DNA of 24,094 bases from NCBI GenBank assembly GCA_030619405.1, contig JAUXBK010000008.1:1-24094 (forward strand), in the 5' to 3' direction. Shown here one piece after another: positions 22,155-24,094 of this stretch. The notes under the pieces are model-generated. The model worked only from the letters and a program-made list of their open reading frames with translations, ran no database searches and had not been told where the DNA came from. Within the stretch, counting starts at the first letter, position 1. Each line of letters starts with the position of its first letter. This stretch comes from Sedimenticola sp. (GTDB lineage Bacteria; Pseudomonadota; Gammaproteobacteria; Chromatiales; Chromatiaceae). Both the position numbers and the translations under genes were made by a program.

Positions 22155-23322
22155 CTTACCGCTTCAGGAACAACCCTTCGTCTCCCACCTGCTGGAACTC
22201 CGCGACCGGTTGTTGCGGGCAGTGGTGGTGGTGGCGGTGTTCTTCGTCATCCTTTTTCCCTTTGCCAACGACATCTATATCTGGGTGGCCACCCCTCTGA
22301 TGGTGCACCTCCCGGCAGGGACGAGCATGATCGCCACTGAGGTGGCCTCCCCTTTCCTGACCCCGTTCAAACTGAGCCTGGTGGCGGCGTTGTTCCTCGC
22401 CATGCCGTTCATTCTGTACCAGCTGTGGGCCTTCGTTGCCCCCGGGTTGTACAAACACGAGAAGCGCCTGATCGCCCCCCTGGTGGCGTCCAGCACCGTA
22501 CTCTTCTACCTGGGGATGGTGTTTGCCTATTATGTGGTGTTCCCGCTGGTATTCGCTTTCCTGACCAGCGCCGCGCCGGAAGGGGTGACCGTCGCCACCG
22601 ATATCTCCAAATACCTGGATTTCATCCTGACCCTCTTTTTCGCTTTCGGCCTGGCCTTCGAGATCCCCATCGCCACCATCATCCTGGTCTGGATGGGGGT
22701 GACGACACCGGACAAACTGGCAGAGAAGCGGCCCTATATCATCGTCGGCGTATTCCTGCTGGGCATGCTGCTGACGCCGCCGGACGTCATCTCCCAGACC
22801 CTGCTGGCGCTGCCCATGTGGATTCTGTTTGAGATGGGGCTGTTGTTTTCCCGGGGGTTCGTTCGCCGGCGGGAGCAGGCCAGGGCAGTGAAAGAGGAGG
22901 AATCCGAGGCGAATAGCGGTACACAGGATCCTTCACCTGGCCCGGTAGCGCCTGCGCCCGCTGCGGCGACCGGCAGCGACGGCTGGCACCCCGAGTCTGA
23001 GGTGATACCGGGCTTCGATGGTGATCCGTCGCCGGCGGCCGACCAGCCCATCGACCCCGATCGTTTCGTACCCCTGACCGAAGAGGAACTCGATGCCGAA
23101 CTCGACATAATCGAGTCGGAGGAAGCGGATGAAGAAGACGAAGAAGATGAAGGCGGGGAAGGTGTAGACCCGGTCGAGGAGAAGCTGCGGCAGGTTCAGG
23201 TGTTGCGGGAGCGCGAGGATCTGGCCCGGGCCCGCGACCTGCTGTACGAGGTGCTCGCCCAGGGTAACGACGACCAGATCGCAGTGGCGCGCAACATTCT
23301 GCAGCAACTGGACGAGGCGTGA
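22129..23322 (+). CDS. tatC: Sec-independent translocase subunit TatC with acidic, FimV-like C-terminal extension
   Basis: Core receptor of Tat export. Residues 1-248 are a normal six-helix TatC, with SHLLELRDRLL (19-29, key Glu 23 and Arg 25), the P1-P2 region FVAPGLYKHEKR, and LLTPPDVISQ before the last helix. The start at 22129 is preferred over the earlier GTG at 22048 because it gives the conserved N-terminus. The protein then continues for about 150 residues: a Pro/Ala/Asp linker, a run of Glu/Asp (EEADEEDEEDEGGEG) and a last 40 residues, VQVLREREDLARARDLLYEV and following, that resemble the C-terminal domain of FimV (DL-A-ARDLL-EVL-EGN-QQ-AR-LL). The extension would lie in the cytoplasm. 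Usual TatC proteins are about 250 residues. Confidence 0.93.
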   Translation: MTKKNQQADLPLQEQPFVSHLLELRDRLLRAVVVVAVFFVILFPFANDIYIWVATPLMVHLPAGTSMIATEVASPFLTPFKLSLVAALFLAMPFILYQLWAFVAPGLYKHEKRLIAPLVASSTVLFYLGMVFAYYVVFPLVFAFLTSAAPEGVTVATDISKYLDFILTLFFAFGLAFEIPIATIILVWMGVTTPDKLAEKRPYIIVGVFLLGMLLTPPDVISQTLLALPMWILFEMGLLFSRGFVRRREQARAVKEEESEANSGTQDPSPGPVAPAPAAATGSDGWHPESEVIPGFDGDPSPAADQPIDPDRFVPLTEEELDAELDIIESEEADEEDEEDEGGEGVDPVEEKLRQVQVLREREDLARARDLLYEVLAQGNDDQIAVARNILQQLDEA

Positions 23323-23329
23323 GCCGCCT

Positions 23330-23760
23330 GGCGACGCGGGAGCGCCACCGGATGGGTTCCCACGCAGAGCGTGGGAACCAGGGGAACAAAAAATGGCCGC
23401 GGATTGACGCGGATTACACACGGGTGTTGTTATTGCTTTGATACCTAGTACAGCAAATACTAGGTACGAGGTACCAGGGTGTCGGATTACGGCGCGCTCA
23501 TAAGTATGTGATAACCTGACATATCAGTGAGATGCGCGCCTAATCCAACCTACATCCTGTTCGTAGGGACTTAGCATTTGCTGTACTAGGTATCAAATCA
23601 ATCCGTGTTTGATCCGCGTTAATCCGCGGCTAAATGTCCATTGATCCCGTAACCCGGATTCCGCTACGCTCCATCCGGGCTACCTCTGACTGAAAGCCGG
23701 ATCGATCGCTCGTTCCCACGCTCTGCGTGGGAACGCAGCCCGCGACGCTCCCGCGTCGCC
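23330..23760. repeat. Five-layer nested inverted-repeat block after tatC
   Basis: From outside in: (1) GGCGACGCGGGAGCG at 23330-23344 and its perfect complement at 23746-23760; (2) 25-base units at 23355-23379 and 23711-23735, each itself a palindrome around GTTCCCACGC/GCGTGGGAAC; (3) CCGCGGATTGACGCGGAT-type arms of 27 bases at 23397-23423 and 23603-23629, 24 matching; (4) perfect 22-base arms at 23437-23458 and 23576-23597 containing TACCTAGTACAGCAAAT; (5) GGATTAC-GGCGCGC at 23484-23497 against GCGCGCCTAATCC at 23534-23546. A further CCCGGAT/ATCCGGG palindrome lies off-centre at 23653-23679. No open reading frame fits. The remaining bases to 23852 show no other feature. Confidence 0.9.
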
Positions 23761-23852
23761 TGCCCAGGATAAGAAACGGTCAGGCGCAACCTTTTGACCC
23801 GCCCGGGGTCAAAACGCGGGTCGGCCCTCATACTTTCCATGAACATCGCCCC

Positions 23853-24094
23853 ATGATAAGCATCCTTCGGATCATCGCCCTCATCCTGATCGTGTCGCCG
23901 GCCCAGGCCAGCTTGCAGAACCAGTTGCAGAACCACCCCTCCCCCTATCTCGCCATGCATGGCGACGACCCGGTTCAGTGGCAGGAGTGGGGGCCCGAGG
24001 TGCTGGTAAAGGCCAGGGCAGAAAACAAGATGATCTATATCTCCAGTGGCTATTTCGCCTGCCACTGGTGCCATGTGATGCAGCAGGAGAGCTA
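23853..24094 (+). CDS. DUF255 (YyaL-type) thioredoxin-like protein, 3' partial
   Basis: First 80 codons of a gene cut by the window end. The ATG at 23853 opens a hydrophobic signal-like segment (ILRIIALILIVSPAQA), then N-L-NH-SPYLAMH-DDPVQW and the ISSGYFACHWCHVM block, which is the hallmark of DUF255 proteins (CHWCHVM with a thioredoxin-type Cys pair at 70 and 73). Full family members are far longer, often above 600 residues, though short exported forms exist. Here the signal peptide predicts a periplasmic protein, and a redox role is inferred only from the motif. Confidence 0.85.
   Translation, partial: MISILRIIALILIVSPAQASLQNQLQNHPSPYLAMHGDDPVQWQEWGPEVLVKARAENKMIYISSGYFACHWCHVMQQES

Noticed and set aside
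23330..23760. Possible CRISPR array or integron attC site
   Set aside because: Repeats are inverted pairs of different sequences rather than regular direct repeats with spacers, and no cas or integrase gene is present.

Overview
The window reads as a chromosomal segment of a GC-rich gammaproteobacterium. The evidence is the run hisB-hisH-hisA-hisF ... hisE-tatA-tatB-tatC, the E. coli-type IlvD and ArgA, and DusA, BipA/TypA and a YgiM-like SH3 protein. A quinone-linked NrfD/DsrP-like membrane protein next to multihaem and monohaem c-type cytochromes suggests respiratory, possibly sulfur-based, metabolism. I cannot name the species from the sequence alone.

Layout. (1) 1-3221: a respiratory module on the + strand, made of an NrfD/DsrP-like integral membrane subunit (5' end outside the window), a tetrahaem cytochrome with one CX3CH site, a divergent UbiE/MenG-type methyltransferase, and a small class I cytochrome c. 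(2) 3262-4484: two divergent genes of unknown function, then a decayed fragment of a REP-associated tyrosine transposase (RAYT). (3) 4441-10092: dusA (-), a Uma2-family gene (+), argA (-), a DUF202 membrane protein (+), and a tetR-argE pair (-) with overlapping ends. (4) 10552-16753: ilvD (+), a YgiM-like SH3/coiled-coil protein (-), a DnaA-box-rich intergenic region, typA (+) and dtd (+). (5) 17152-23322: hisB, hisH, hisA, hisF, a SYLF-domain gene, hisE, tatA, tatB and a tatC with a long C-terminal extension, all on +. hisI is absent from its usual place between hisF and hisE, and a SYLF gene sits there instead. (6) 23853-24094: start of a DUF255 (YyaL-type) thioredoxin-like protein, cut by the window end.

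The most striking feature is in the gaps. Almost every intergenic stretch over 300 bases is built from inverted repeats, often nested one inside another: 7868-8335, 10225-10452, 12393-13079, 16783-17060, 21070-21385 and 23330-23760. Several belong to families seen twice in the window. The outer arms run into the 3' ends of ilvD and hisE, and a small tandem repeat forms the end of hisA, so the last codons and stop codons of these three genes appear to be donated by repeat DNA. The exception is 13749-14258, which holds three consensus DnaA boxes instead. No tRNA, rRNA, CRISPR array, complete insertion sequence or prophage was found.

The best candidates for something new are the quinone-methyltransferase/tetrahaem/NrfD module, the nested palindromic element system, the SYLF gene in place of hisI, and the TatC protein with a FimV-like C-terminal tail.
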